DNA from: Actinomycetes bacterium
GTDB taxonomy: Bacteria > Actinomycetota > Actinomycetes > Propionibacteriales > Nocardioidaceae
Assembly: GCA_023460975.1 (NCBI GenBank)
Contig: JAEWOG010000051.1
Location: 11,301-75,300 of the forward strand
DNA length: 64,000 nucleotides
Reading direction: 5' to 3'
The notes under the pieces are model-generated. The model had not been told where the DNA came from and ran no database searches. It was given only the letters and a program-made list of their open reading frames with translations. Numbering within the stretch: the first letter of the stretch is position 1; every line of letters begins with the position of its first letter. The position numbers and the translations under genes were made by a program. Of this stretch, positions 8,740 through 16,035 are shown one piece after another.

Positions 8740-10359
8740 TCACCGCTCGCCGAGCCGCCCTCGCAGGCGTCGGACCCGCCCCCGCAGACGCAGGACCTGC
8801 TCCTCAGCTGCTGCCAGTCGGGCGTCCCTGTCGGCCAGCATCGCCATCAGATTCCGGATGTGCTCCTGGGTGAGCTCGCTGTCCCGCTCGATGCCCGAGG
8901 TCAGGTCATCGACGTAGAGTCGAGTCGCCTTCAGCTCCTCGTGCAGCCCCGCCGCCTGCGCGCGCAGGTCCTCGTTCTCCTCGGCCTGCCCCGTGGCGAC
9001 GTCCACCATCTCCTCGGCCCGTACGAGTTGCTCACCCAGCCGCAGGGCATCCAACGCGGCGGCAGCCAGCGCGCAGACAGCCCCGTCGCTGTCCCGGCCC
9101 GCCACCACCTCGACTCCCAGCAACCGGACACCGCGGCGCGGCAGTGAACCGGTCGGATCGACCACCTGCTCGGCGTGCAGCCTCAACACCGAACTGACCC
9201 GCTCGCGAAGCACGCCCGACACCTCCACGTAGCGCCCGTACGGACCGGCGCCCTCGCGGTGCTCCACCGCGACACCGTCCCACTCGACCGTGGTGACATC
9301 GGCCGAGTCAGGCCCCAGGTGGATCCGTACGACGGCACCTTCGGGATGGGAGAGCGGCACCGCGAGCCGCGGGCTCGGGCTCGGCCCCGACCAGCGACTT
9401 CGACCACCCTGCGGCCCTGTGGGCAGGTACCAGTCGAACGCCCGCACCTCCTCGCCACACGGCAGCCACACGGGCTCGGTCCCCAACGGCTCCGGTGTGC
9501 GCACCGTGATGCCTCGACCCTCCTGGTTGTAGGAGATCGAATCGCGCACGTCGTAGCCCTCCCACCGCGGATGACGCACATTCATCACGTTGCCTCGCGC
9601 TCGGGCGACCTCGAGGCGCTCTGCGACCCGAGCAGTCAACGCCTCAGGGTGTCCGCTGAGCGCGAGCCACTCCCGCTGCTCCTCGTCAGACTCGGTCAGG
9701 TAGGACAGATAGCGGGCCGACGAGATGAACTTGACCGTGCTGATGCGCCCCGTGGAGACGAACCTGCACCCCGCCTCCACGGCCGCGACCTCGAACGCGG
9801 AGTCGACGGGCATGGGCCGTTCGCCCGGCGCCGGCCAGGGCCCCACCGCGGCCGGCAGCGTGCGGCGGTGGGCCAGCGAAGAAGGCGGGAAGAAGTGCTC
9901 GTAGGCGATCGCCGGGTCGTCGCCCTCGAACAGCCCCGACACCCAGGTCAACTCGTCCTCAGCACCGGGCGGGCCCAGGAACAGGCACCCGCCGACCGCG
10001 AAGTCAGCGCGCGGATTGGCCTCGAATGCGGCCGCAAGGTCAGCCAGATGGTCGGGAAACCAGAGGTCGTCATGCCCGAGGAAGGCGACGTACGCACCCG
10101 ATGCCAACGCGGTTGCGAAGTTGTTGGGGCCCGACTGCGATCCTGACCGTGCATGCGTCTCGTGGAGGACGAACCTCTCGTCGAACCGCTCGACCACCTC
10201 AGCCAGGCCGGGCTCTGCCACCCCGTCGGCGACCACCAGCACCTCGAAGTCGCGCAGGGTCTGTGCCGCGATCGACTCCAACGTCGGCATGATCGCCTCG
10301 GACCTGCCGAACGTGGCAACGACCACGGTGAAGGTCCTGCCTGCGGGCATGCTTGTCAC
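8740..10359 (-). CDS. Family 2 glycosyltransferase with C-terminal coiled coil
   Basis: 539 residues. Residues about 8-240 are a GT-A fold: TFTVVVATFGRSEAI at the N-terminus, then FEVLVVADG, and FLGHDDLWFPDHL holding the DxD-like metal/nucleotide site. Residues about 270-450 form an unassigned, beta-rich region with many Trp and Pro. Residues about 455-535 are strongly heptad-like, with many Glu/Arg/Ala, and probably form a coiled coil. Substrate unknown. The GTG start at 10359 or the ATG three codons later are both possible; neither has a clear ribosome site. The cupin epimerase gene lies 10 nt upstream, so both probably act on one sugar or envelope glycan (inference). Confidence 0.8.
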   Translation of the reverse strand: MTSMPAGRTFTVVVATFGRSEAIMPTLESIAAQTLRDFEVLVVADGVAEPGLAEVVERFDERFVLHETHARSGSQSGPNNFATALASGAYVAFLGHDDLWFPDHLADLAAAFEANPRADFAVGGCLFLGPPGAEDELTWVSGLFEGDDPAIAYEHFFPPSSLAHRRTLPAAVGPWPAPGERPMPVDSAFEVAAVEAGCRFVSTGRISTVKFISSARYLSYLTESDEEQREWLALSGHPEALTARVAERLEVARARGNVMNVRHPRWEGYDVRDSISYNQEGRGITVRTPEPLGTEPVWLPCGEEVRAFDWYLPTGPQGGRSRWSGPSPSPRLAVPLSHPEGAVVRIHLGPDSADVTTVEWDGVAVEHREGAGPYGRYVEVSGVLRERVSSVLRLHAEQVVDPTGSLPRRGVRLLGVEVVAGRDSDGAVCALAAAALDALRLGEQLVRAEEMVDVATGQAEENEDLRAQAAGLHEELKATRLYVDDLTSGIERDSELTQEHIRNLMAMLADRDARLAAAEEQVLRLRGRVRRLRGRLGER

Positions 10360-10369
10360 CAGCGCTCAG

Positions 10370-10945
10370 TCAGCAGAACGTGGCCGCGATCTGCTGTGGC
10401 CCCGCATTCGCGACCGGGAAGAACGAGCGCACGTCCACCGGGATCTGACCCGAGTCGATGTCGACGTGGTAGCGGTCGGGGTTCTCGTGGTCGTAGTGCG
10501 TGCTCGGCAGGTTGAGCAGGATGGCGTCCTCCTGCCCCACGTTGTACGACAGGTGCCAGATCCGCTGCGGAATCAGGACACCGCGGATCCCACTGGACTC
10601 GCCGATCACGACCTTCTGGTGTTGACCGCGAGTCGGCGACCCCGACCGGTCGTCGTAGAGCAGGACAAGCAGCTCGCCCTTGACGATGTGATAGCGGTCG
10701 AGCTTGTCGTGGTGCTGGAACCAGCCCTTGAGCATGCCCGGACGTACGGACGTCTGGTAGGCGTACGCGAAGTCGGCGGACTCCCAGAACTCCGGGGCGG
10801 TGAAGATCTCCAGGAGCGCACCCCGGTGATCGACGTGCACCCTCGGTCGGGCGAGGCGTACGCCGTCGAGGTCACCGGCAAGACTCAGGCCCTGTCCGTC
10901 GACGCTCGCAACGTCCCTCGCGCCCGTGATCTCTGCTCGCTCCAT
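10370..10945 (-). CDS. RmlC-like cupin, dTDP-4-dehydrorhamnose 3,5-epimerase family
   Basis: 191 residues. The cupin core GMLKGWFQHHDKLDRYHIVKG matches the epimerase family's G-x-x-x-G-x-H-x-H-x-x-x-x-D-R segment, followed by KGELLVLLYDDR and a second strand pair IPQRIWHLSYNVG. The conserved LPSTHYDHENPDRY region resembles the sugar-epimerase end. It probably epimerises or isomerises a nucleotide-activated deoxysugar; the true substrate cannot be read. TAGGAT lies 7 nt before the ATG, so it has its own leaderless promoter. It lies 51 nt downstream of the radical SAM operon on the same strand. Confidence 0.72.
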   Translation of the reverse strand: MERAEITGARDVASVDGQGLSLAGDLDGVRLARPRVHVDHRGALLEIFTAPEFWESADFAYAYQTSVRPGMLKGWFQHHDKLDRYHIVKGELLVLLYDDRSGSPTRGQHQKVVIGESSGIRGVLIPQRIWHLSYNVGQEDAILLNLPSTHYDHENPDRYHVDIDSGQIPVDVRSFFPVANAGPQQIAATFC

Positions 10946-10952
10946 GGGCGCG

Positions 10953-10958
10953 ATCCTA
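10953..10958 (-). promoter_or_regulatory. Putative leaderless -10 of the cupin epimerase gene
   Basis: TAGGAT on the minus strand, 7 nt upstream of the ATG at 10945. It argues that the epimerase and glycosyltransferase can be expressed separately from the upstream operon. Confidence 0.5.
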
Positions 10959-10996
10959 GGGCCTCACTGCGCCCGCCCCGCGTCAAGTGGCGCGCG

Positions 10997-11926
10997 CTAC
11001 ATGGGGCGGGGCGGCCAGGCGGCGGGGATGCGTTCGGCGAGGCCACCGGCGAAGGCGTCGCGGAGGCCGAGGTGGTCGAGGTGGACGTACCCGATGTGGC
11101 AGTCACACGCCGCGGCCGGGCAGGCGCGCTCGCGCAGCCCGTCGAGGTAGCTCCCGTCGTGGATGCTGCCCAGCACGGCCCCCGGGCCGTCCTGCGGCAG
11201 GAAGTGGCAGCGGCGTACGTCTCCCACGCCGTCGACCGTCACGGCATCGCGCCCTGCCGAACACGGCCTGCCCCTGCTCGGGTGAGGCCGACGGGACCAG
11301 GAGAACAACGGGTCGATCGCCGCCCACTGCGCGGCCTCGTCGTCGTCGTACGTGTGCCCCTCGGCCGCGTTGACCCAGACGTACGTCTCCGGCGGCAGCG
11401 ACCCGCGCAGAGCCCGGGCGGCGTCGAGGTGCTCGGGCAGGCCCACCACACCCACGCTGTGGCGTACCCCGCGCCGAGTCAGCTCGAGCGACTTCGCCAC
11501 GAAGACCTCGTGAGCGACCTCGTCGGGGTGGTACGTCGTCCACAGCGCCAGCCGGTCGAGATCCGCGCGCTCGGTCCAGCCCATCCGCACCGCCGCGTTG
11601 GTCTGAACCGCCACCCGCGCCACGTGGTCGCAGTGGGACAACTCGACCATGGCGTCGCGGTACCACGACCGGGTCAGCGCCTCGCCCCACGGCGTGATCA
11701 GGATCGTCAGCCTGTGCTCGGCCTGCGTGAGCGCCCAGTCGGTGAAGCGGCGCAGCGCGGCACGGTCCGCAGCCAACGTCTCGGGCGAGTCGTGCGCCTT
11801 CGCGAACGGGCAGTAGCCGCAGTCGTAGTTACAGCTCGTGAGCGGTCCCCGATAGAGCACGGTCAGGTCCATGCGCTCGCGCGGCCCGTCCGAAGGCATC
11901 CGGGGATCCGGCAGGTACGTCGTCAT
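10997..11926 (-). CDS. STM4011-type radical SAM protein
   Basis: 309 residues, last gene of the six-gene operon. The radical SAM Cys motif is CNYDCGYC near residue 34, with GEALTRSWYRDAM and VAVQTNAA further on in the barrel. The C-terminus has extra cysteines (CSAGRDAV, RRCHFLPQDG, CPAAACDCHIGY) that could bind an auxiliary iron-sulfur cluster, as in SPASM/twitch enzymes. It resembles the family known by the Salmonella locus name STM4011; that family's reaction is unknown to me. The ATG overlaps the upstream stop by 4 nt. A shorter start, MDLTVLYRG, is possible. It presumably modifies a product made by the operon (inference). Confidence 0.82.
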   Translation of the reverse strand: MTTYLPDPRMPSDGPRERMDLTVLYRGPLTSCNYDCGYCPFAKAHDSPETLAADRAALRRFTDWALTQAEHRLTILITPWGEALTRSWYRDAMVELSHCDHVARVAVQTNAAVRMGWTERADLDRLALWTTYHPDEVAHEVFVAKSLELTRRGVRHSVGVVGLPEHLDAARALRGSLPPETYVWVNAAEGHTYDDDEAAQWAAIDPLFSWSRRPHPSRGRPCSAGRDAVTVDGVGDVRRCHFLPQDGPGAVLGSIHDGSYLDGLRERACPAAACDCHIGYVHLDHLGLRDAFAGGLAERIPAAWPPRPM

Positions 11927-13254
11927 CGCGCCGCGTACTGCGCCATCGCCGCCGCCACGTCGTCCGCGACCAGCCACGGGCCCACCGCGTCGGACCACGC
12001 CAGACCCTCGCGCGTGAGGCGCCACCGATCGGCGCTCACCTCGGCCAACCCCGCAGCGACCAGCGGTGACGGGTCCACCTCGTCGGCGGCCGCGGTGCCG
12101 AAGCGGGCCTCGTACGCAGCGAGGTCCACGCCGTCAGTCTTGAGCAACGACTTGATCAGCCACCGCCTCCGCTTGTCCGTCTCCGAGAGGACATAACCCA
12201 CCTCGGCGAGGTCGAAGTCAGCGGCCGGGCGGGAGAGGTAGTCCTCGATGATGGCGCGCACCTGCGGCACGGCCACCGCGTAGTCGAAGGAGTAGTGCAC
12301 GTCGGGCGTGTAGGAGCGCGCGCCGCACCCCAGCCCGATCATGGGGTCGTCCTGGCAGGAGTAGCCCTCTGCCGCATCCAGCGCGGGAGCGTCCGCGCGA
12401 CGGAAGCGGCGCAACGAGTCGGCGACGTAGCCGTTGTCGGTCAGGAAGTCGACCGCCAGGGAGTGCAGTTGCAACCGCTGGGCGTCCCAGTCGTCGCGAC
12501 TGTGGGCACGCCGGCCGAGCCCGGTGAGCGGGCGCACGTACAGCGGGTAGGTGTAGATCTCCTCCGGCCGCCACCGCATCGCCTGCTCGAGCGAGGCCAG
12601 CCACGAGGCCGGCGTCTGACCATCGATCCCGAAGATCAGGTCGAGGTTGCGTACCGGGATGTCGGAGGTGACGAGGGCGTCCAGCGCGGCCTCCACCTCG
12701 GCCGTACGTTGGGGCCGTCCCGCCGCGCGCGCCTCGGCCTCGTCGAACGACTGCACACCCATCGACACCCTCGTGACGCCGCGCTCGCGCAGCACGCGCA
12801 GCCGGTCGGGGGTGGCCGTGGCGGGCGAGGTCTCGACCCCGATCGGGATCCCGGCGAGGTCGTGGTGGACGCCGAGGATGTCGAAGAGGCGCGCGAGTTC
12901 GCCGGCCTCCAGGTAGGTCGGCGTGCCCCCTCCGATCGCGAACGCCGCGAACCGCACCGGCCCCGTCGCCTCCGCGACGCGGGCCGTCTGCACGGCCAGC
13001 TGGTCGAGATAGGCGCTCACCTGGTCGGCGGGCGCACCCGTACGGGTGAAGAGGTTGCAGAAGCCGCAGCGCATCTCGCAGAAGGGGATGTGCACGTAGC
13101 CGAACGCCGACGACAGGTCGACGCCCGCCCACAGGTCCGCCAGTCCCGGGCGCGGTTCGAAGGGCCGGTACGCCGTCTTGTGCGGGTAGGCGTAGAGGTA
13201 GCCGGCGTACGGGGTGCCCAGGAGTTCCGCCGCACCGTGTTGGGTCTGCGTCAC
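11923..13254 (-). CDS. STM4012-type radical SAM protein (HemN-like)
   Basis: 443 residues from the GTG. It opens GTPYAGYLYAYPHKTAYRP, then FGYVHIPFCEMRCGFCNLF carrying CxxxCxxC near residue 60, followed by HemN-like AIGGGTPTYLEAGEL, SMGVQSFDEAEARAAGRPQ and NLDLIFGIDGQT. A C-terminal winged-helix-like region follows. Architecture resembles coproporphyrinogen dehydrogenase relatives, many of which are not heme enzymes; the neighbours show no heme genes. The GTG overlaps the previous stop by 4 nt (GTGA), and its own stop overlaps the next ATG. The start was fixed by these overlaps and by the conserved opening. Confidence 0.85.
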   Translation of the reverse strand: MTQTQHGAAELLGTPYAGYLYAYPHKTAYRPFEPRPGLADLWAGVDLSSAFGYVHIPFCEMRCGFCNLFTRTGAPADQVSAYLDQLAVQTARVAEATGPVRFAAFAIGGGTPTYLEAGELARLFDILGVHHDLAGIPIGVETSPATATPDRLRVLRERGVTRVSMGVQSFDEAEARAAGRPQRTAEVEAALDALVTSDIPVRNLDLIFGIDGQTPASWLASLEQAMRWRPEEIYTYPLYVRPLTGLGRRAHSRDDWDAQRLQLHSLAVDFLTDNGYVADSLRRFRRADAPALDAAEGYSCQDDPMIGLGCGARSYTPDVHYSFDYAVAVPQVRAIIEDYLSRPAADFDLAEVGYVLSETDKRRRWLIKSLLKTDGVDLAAYEARFGTAAADEVDPSPLVAAGLAEVSADRWRLTREGLAWSDAVGPWLVADDVAAAMAQYAAR

Positions 13255-14054
13255 GGCAGCCACACCTCCGCGTACGGCACCGTCCAGGTCACGTGGTGGG
13301 CGAGGCGGTGCCCGTGCAGGCCGTCCTCGCCGTACGCCGTGCCATGGTCGGAGGTCAGGACGATCAGCGCAGGGCGGGCGCGCTTGTCGATCAGCGCGCA
13401 CAACCGCGGGACGAGGGAGTCGACGTAGCGCAGCGCCGCCGCGTGACTGGCCCGGTCGTCGACCGTCTGACCGGGCACGTGGTGGGCATTGGGCTGGTGG
13501 ATGGCGGAGACGTTGACGAAGTTGAACCACCACCGCTCACCCACGACCGGGAGCACCACCGACTCGAGGTGGTCGAGTTGACGAGCAAAGCTGTCCCGGC
13601 CCGTCACGCCTGTCTCTGGCGACCAGTGCGCGTGCTCGAACAGGCCGGGCAGCACCCGCCCCAGAGCCGTCGCCGGGTTGAAGAACCCCACCCCGCCCAC
13701 GCAGGAGGTCAGGTATCCGACCGCAGCCAGCCCCGCGACGATGGTGGACTCGGGCGTGAACCAGGTGCCCGTCCCCGTGTCCTCATTGCCGGGGAACTCC
13801 ACCGCAAACAGGCGCTCGGCCTTCGGGTCGTCCACCGGAGTCGGCAGGAAGCCCGCGAAGAAGGCGTGGTGGGCGGCGTACGTGAACGAGCCCGGCGAGT
13901 GCCTGCGCTGCCAGCCCGCGGCGCCGAGGAGGCCGGCCAGGTGGGGGGTGCGCCCGGACTGCAACTCCTCCACGGCGACGTCGTGGCGCAGGGTGTCGAG
14001 GGTGAGCAGGTGGATGTCGGCGTGGCCGACCAGGTCACGGGCAGCGGGACGCAT
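13251..14054 (-). CDS. STM4013-type alkaline-phosphatase-superfamily protein
   Basis: 267 residues. It starts MRPAARDL and has IHLLTLDTLRHDVA near residue 15, where Asp and Thr fit a metal ligand and Thr nucleophile. The C-terminal metal site is LTSDHGTAYGEDGLHGHR. This is the alkaline phosphatase/sulfatase core at reduced length. The formylglycine signature Cys-x-Pro/Ala-Ser of true sulfatases is absent, so a Thr-based phospho- or phosphoglycerol-type transferase or hydrolase is more likely. No signal peptide is seen, so it is probably cytosolic. Its ATG shares one base with the upstream stop (TGATG). Confidence 0.8.
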   Translation of the reverse strand: MRPAARDLVGHADIHLLTLDTLRHDVAVEELQSGRTPHLAGLLGAAGWQRRHSPGSFTYAAHHAFFAGFLPTPVDDPKAERLFAVEFPGNEDTGTGTWFTPESTIVAGLAAVGYLTSCVGGVGFFNPATALGRVLPGLFEHAHWSPETGVTGRDSFARQLDHLESVVLPVVGERWWFNFVNVSAIHQPNAHHVPGQTVDDRASHAAALRYVDSLVPRLCALIDKRARPALIVLTSDHGTAYGEDGLHGHRLAHHVTWTVPYAEVWLP

Positions 14055-15091
14055 CAGGCCACCTGCCACTCGTACGTCGACCTGCCGTCGTGGAGCGCGC
14101 CCGGCAGCAGGTCGCCGAAGGCGTTGACCTCGGCGACGACGCACCGCGACCAGTCACTGCCGACGAGGACGTCGACACCCACGCAGCGGGTGGCGGGAAA
14201 GGCCTCGGCCGCCGTCCGGGCGACCTCCATCCAGTCCTGCCAGGCCGCGCCGGCCCGGGCGCGCACGGCCGCGACGTCGAGGCGACGGTTGCCGAGATGG
14301 AGGTTGGTGATCGGGCCCGCGGAGCCGCGTACGACGACGTTGCGGGCCGTCCCGTCCACGACCACGACCCGCAGGTCCAGCGCGTCGGAGCCGAGCGTCG
14401 CCTTCGGGAACCACCGCTCGACGTGAAGGGGGCCGCGCGCCGCGAGCGCAGCGACCAGCGCGGTCGCGTCGGTGTCGCGGTAGCGCCGGAGGGCGAAGTC
14501 GTTGTGCGGGACGCCGTCGACGAGTTCGAGCGGCGCCCACGCCTCGCAGCGCCCGCGACCCACGGTCAACGCCAGCACGCCGGATCCCGAAGAACCGTGC
14601 GCGATCTTGACGAACCAGCGTCCGGGCACCGTGCAGACCCCGTCCGCGGACGGCCCCTCCCCCGGCACCGGCACGCCAGCCGCCACGAGCCGGGCACGGG
14701 TCTCCCGCTTGTCGAACAGGGCGGCCACGTCGTCCGGAGCCGTGTCGAGCCGTACGCCCCCGGGCGCCCGCTCGAGGTGGCGCACAGCGCTGTCCAAGCC
14801 GCGGGCGTGCTCGGCCCACCCGCCGATCTCGCCGAACCCGAGCGGCTCCTGCCACCCGCCGAGAGCCCGCAGCCGAGCACCCACGCCGGTGTCCTCCCCG
14901 GGCGAGTCGACACGTACGACGGCGCCCGGTGGCACGTCCGGCCACGTCCCACGTTCCGCGTGGTCGAGGACTTCACTCCACGGCAGCAACCGTGCACGGC
15001 CCCCGCGCTCGCCGAGAGCCTGCGCGAAGAGGTGGAAGCGTCGGTGGCCGGGGTGGGAGAGCACCCAGACGTCGTCCACGGCGGGGCTCAC
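14054..15091 (-). CDS. STM4014-type ATP-grasp-like protein
   Basis: 345 residues from a GTG. The N-terminal third is a pre-ATP-grasp-like domain (VWVLSHPGHRRFHLFAQALG). The middle has DKRETRARLVAAGVPVP, then WFVKIAHGSSGSGVLAL, an ATP-binding Lys and Gly-rich loop. The C-terminal third contains DLRVVVVDGTARNVVVRGS and CVGVDVLVG...VAEVNAFGDLLPG, whose Glu-x-Asn fits the ATP-grasp metal site. Such enzymes join a carboxylate to an amine or thiol using ATP. The actual substrate is unknown. The GTGA overlap with the upstream LRR gene fixes the start. Confidence 0.78.
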   Translation of the reverse strand: MSPAVDDVWVLSHPGHRRFHLFAQALGERGGRARLLPWSEVLDHAERGTWPDVPPGAVVRVDSPGEDTGVGARLRALGGWQEPLGFGEIGGWAEHARGLDSAVRHLERAPGGVRLDTAPDDVAALFDKRETRARLVAAGVPVPGEGPSADGVCTVPGRWFVKIAHGSSGSGVLALTVGRGRCEAWAPLELVDGVPHNDFALRRYRDTDATALVAALAARGPLHVERWFPKATLGSDALDLRVVVVDGTARNVVVRGSAGPITNLHLGNRRLDVAAVRARAGAAWQDWMEVARTAAEAFPATRCVGVDVLVGSDWSRCVVAEVNAFGDLLPGALHDGRSTYEWQVA

Positions 15092-16035
15092 TCCCCCGTG
15101 TCGACCCAGCGGCCGGCGTACGGATCGGTCGTGGTCGGAGTCTCGTCGCCCTCCTCCGCCTCACCCGCGTGGATGCGGGTCGCGGGCAGGGCGCGGCGCA
15201 GCGCGTCGAGGCTGGCCGGGTGCAGGTAGTGGTGGGTCAGGTCGAGGTGCGCGAGGTGTCGGAACGAGGGGTTCGCGAGGACCGCGACGCACTCGTCGCC
15301 GAGGACGCCCTTGGACAGGTCGAGGATCCGGAGCCTGGCGAGCAGCGGGGAGCCGACGAGGGCGCGCAGGTCGCGCAGCGGGTCGGCGGAGTTCTTGAGG
15401 CCGAGGTATTCGAGTCGCGGTGTCGCGGTGCCGCGCGCGAGCTCGGCGATCTCGAGGCCACCGATGAGCGCGCCGTACTCAGGTGTGCCGAGCCACAGCC
15501 CGAGGTGCCGCAGGGCGGGCAGGTGGCTGCGCGCGATCGCGGCGACGACCCCACCGTCCAGGCCGCCCGTCTCGATGACGAGGTTGGACAGGGTGGGGCT
15601 GGTGAACGGGTTGATGACGAGGTTGGTGCCGCCACGGACCACCAGTTCGGTGAGCTGGTTGCCGTACGCCGCCACGAGGTCGTCGAGGTTGGCCTGCTGG
15701 ATCCAGGAGATCTCGCACTCCTCCCAGGTCATCTCGCCCCAGAACAGGTGCGTCAGCGCAGGGAATCGTGGGGCCGCCTCCGCCATCGCGCGCACCGGAG
15801 CCGACTGGTCCCACGACTCGGGCCACGCGCCGACAAGGAGGGCTCGTACGCGCTCGGGATGCGGGACCGCCGCCAGCCAGGCGGCCAGAGCTTCGTCGGC
15901 ATTGATCGCCTCGTGCTGGTCCTCGACGGTGAACCGCCACGCCACCTCGTCAGTCCGCTCGGGGAACGGGGTGCCGTGCGCGACCGTGACGACGGGCAGG
16001 CCGCCGAACTCGGTGAGATTCGCGCGGATCGTCAT
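15088..16035 (-). CDS. STM4015-type leucine-rich-repeat protein, copy A
   Basis: 315 residues. It begins MTIRANLTEFGGLPVVTV. The middle holds Leu-rich repeats (LTELVVRGG, LSNLVIETGG, LRHLGLWLG, LEYLGLKNS, LRILDLSKGVLGDECV, LAHLDLTHHYL) at 25-35 residue spacing. After an acidic/Thr linker it ends DPYAGRWVDTGE. It is clearly paralogous to the gene immediately upstream (shared start, EISW, SPLLAR, DLSKGV.GDECV and C-terminal tail). No signal peptide. It could be a scaffold or substrate-binding partner for the enzymes of the operon, or a target of them (inference). The ATG overlaps the stop of copy B by 4 nt. Confidence 0.82.
   Translation of the reverse strand: MTIRANLTEFGGLPVVTVAHGTPFPERTDEVAWRFTVEDQHEAINADEALAAWLAAVPHPERVRALLVGAWPESWDQSAPVRAMAEAAPRFPALTHLFWGEMTWEECEISWIQQANLDDLVAAYGNQLTELVVRGGTNLVINPFTSPTLSNLVIETGGLDGGVVAAIARSHLPALRHLGLWLGTPEYGALIGGLEIAELARGTATPRLEYLGLKNSADPLRDLRALVGSPLLARLRILDLSKGVLGDECVAVLANPSFRHLAHLDLTHHYLHPASLDALRRALPATRIHAGEAEEGDETPTTTDPYAGRWVDTGE

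Noticed and set aside
13251..14054. Calling the STM4013-type gene a true sulfatase
   Set aside because: The formylglycine signature is missing and a Thr stands at the nucleophile position.
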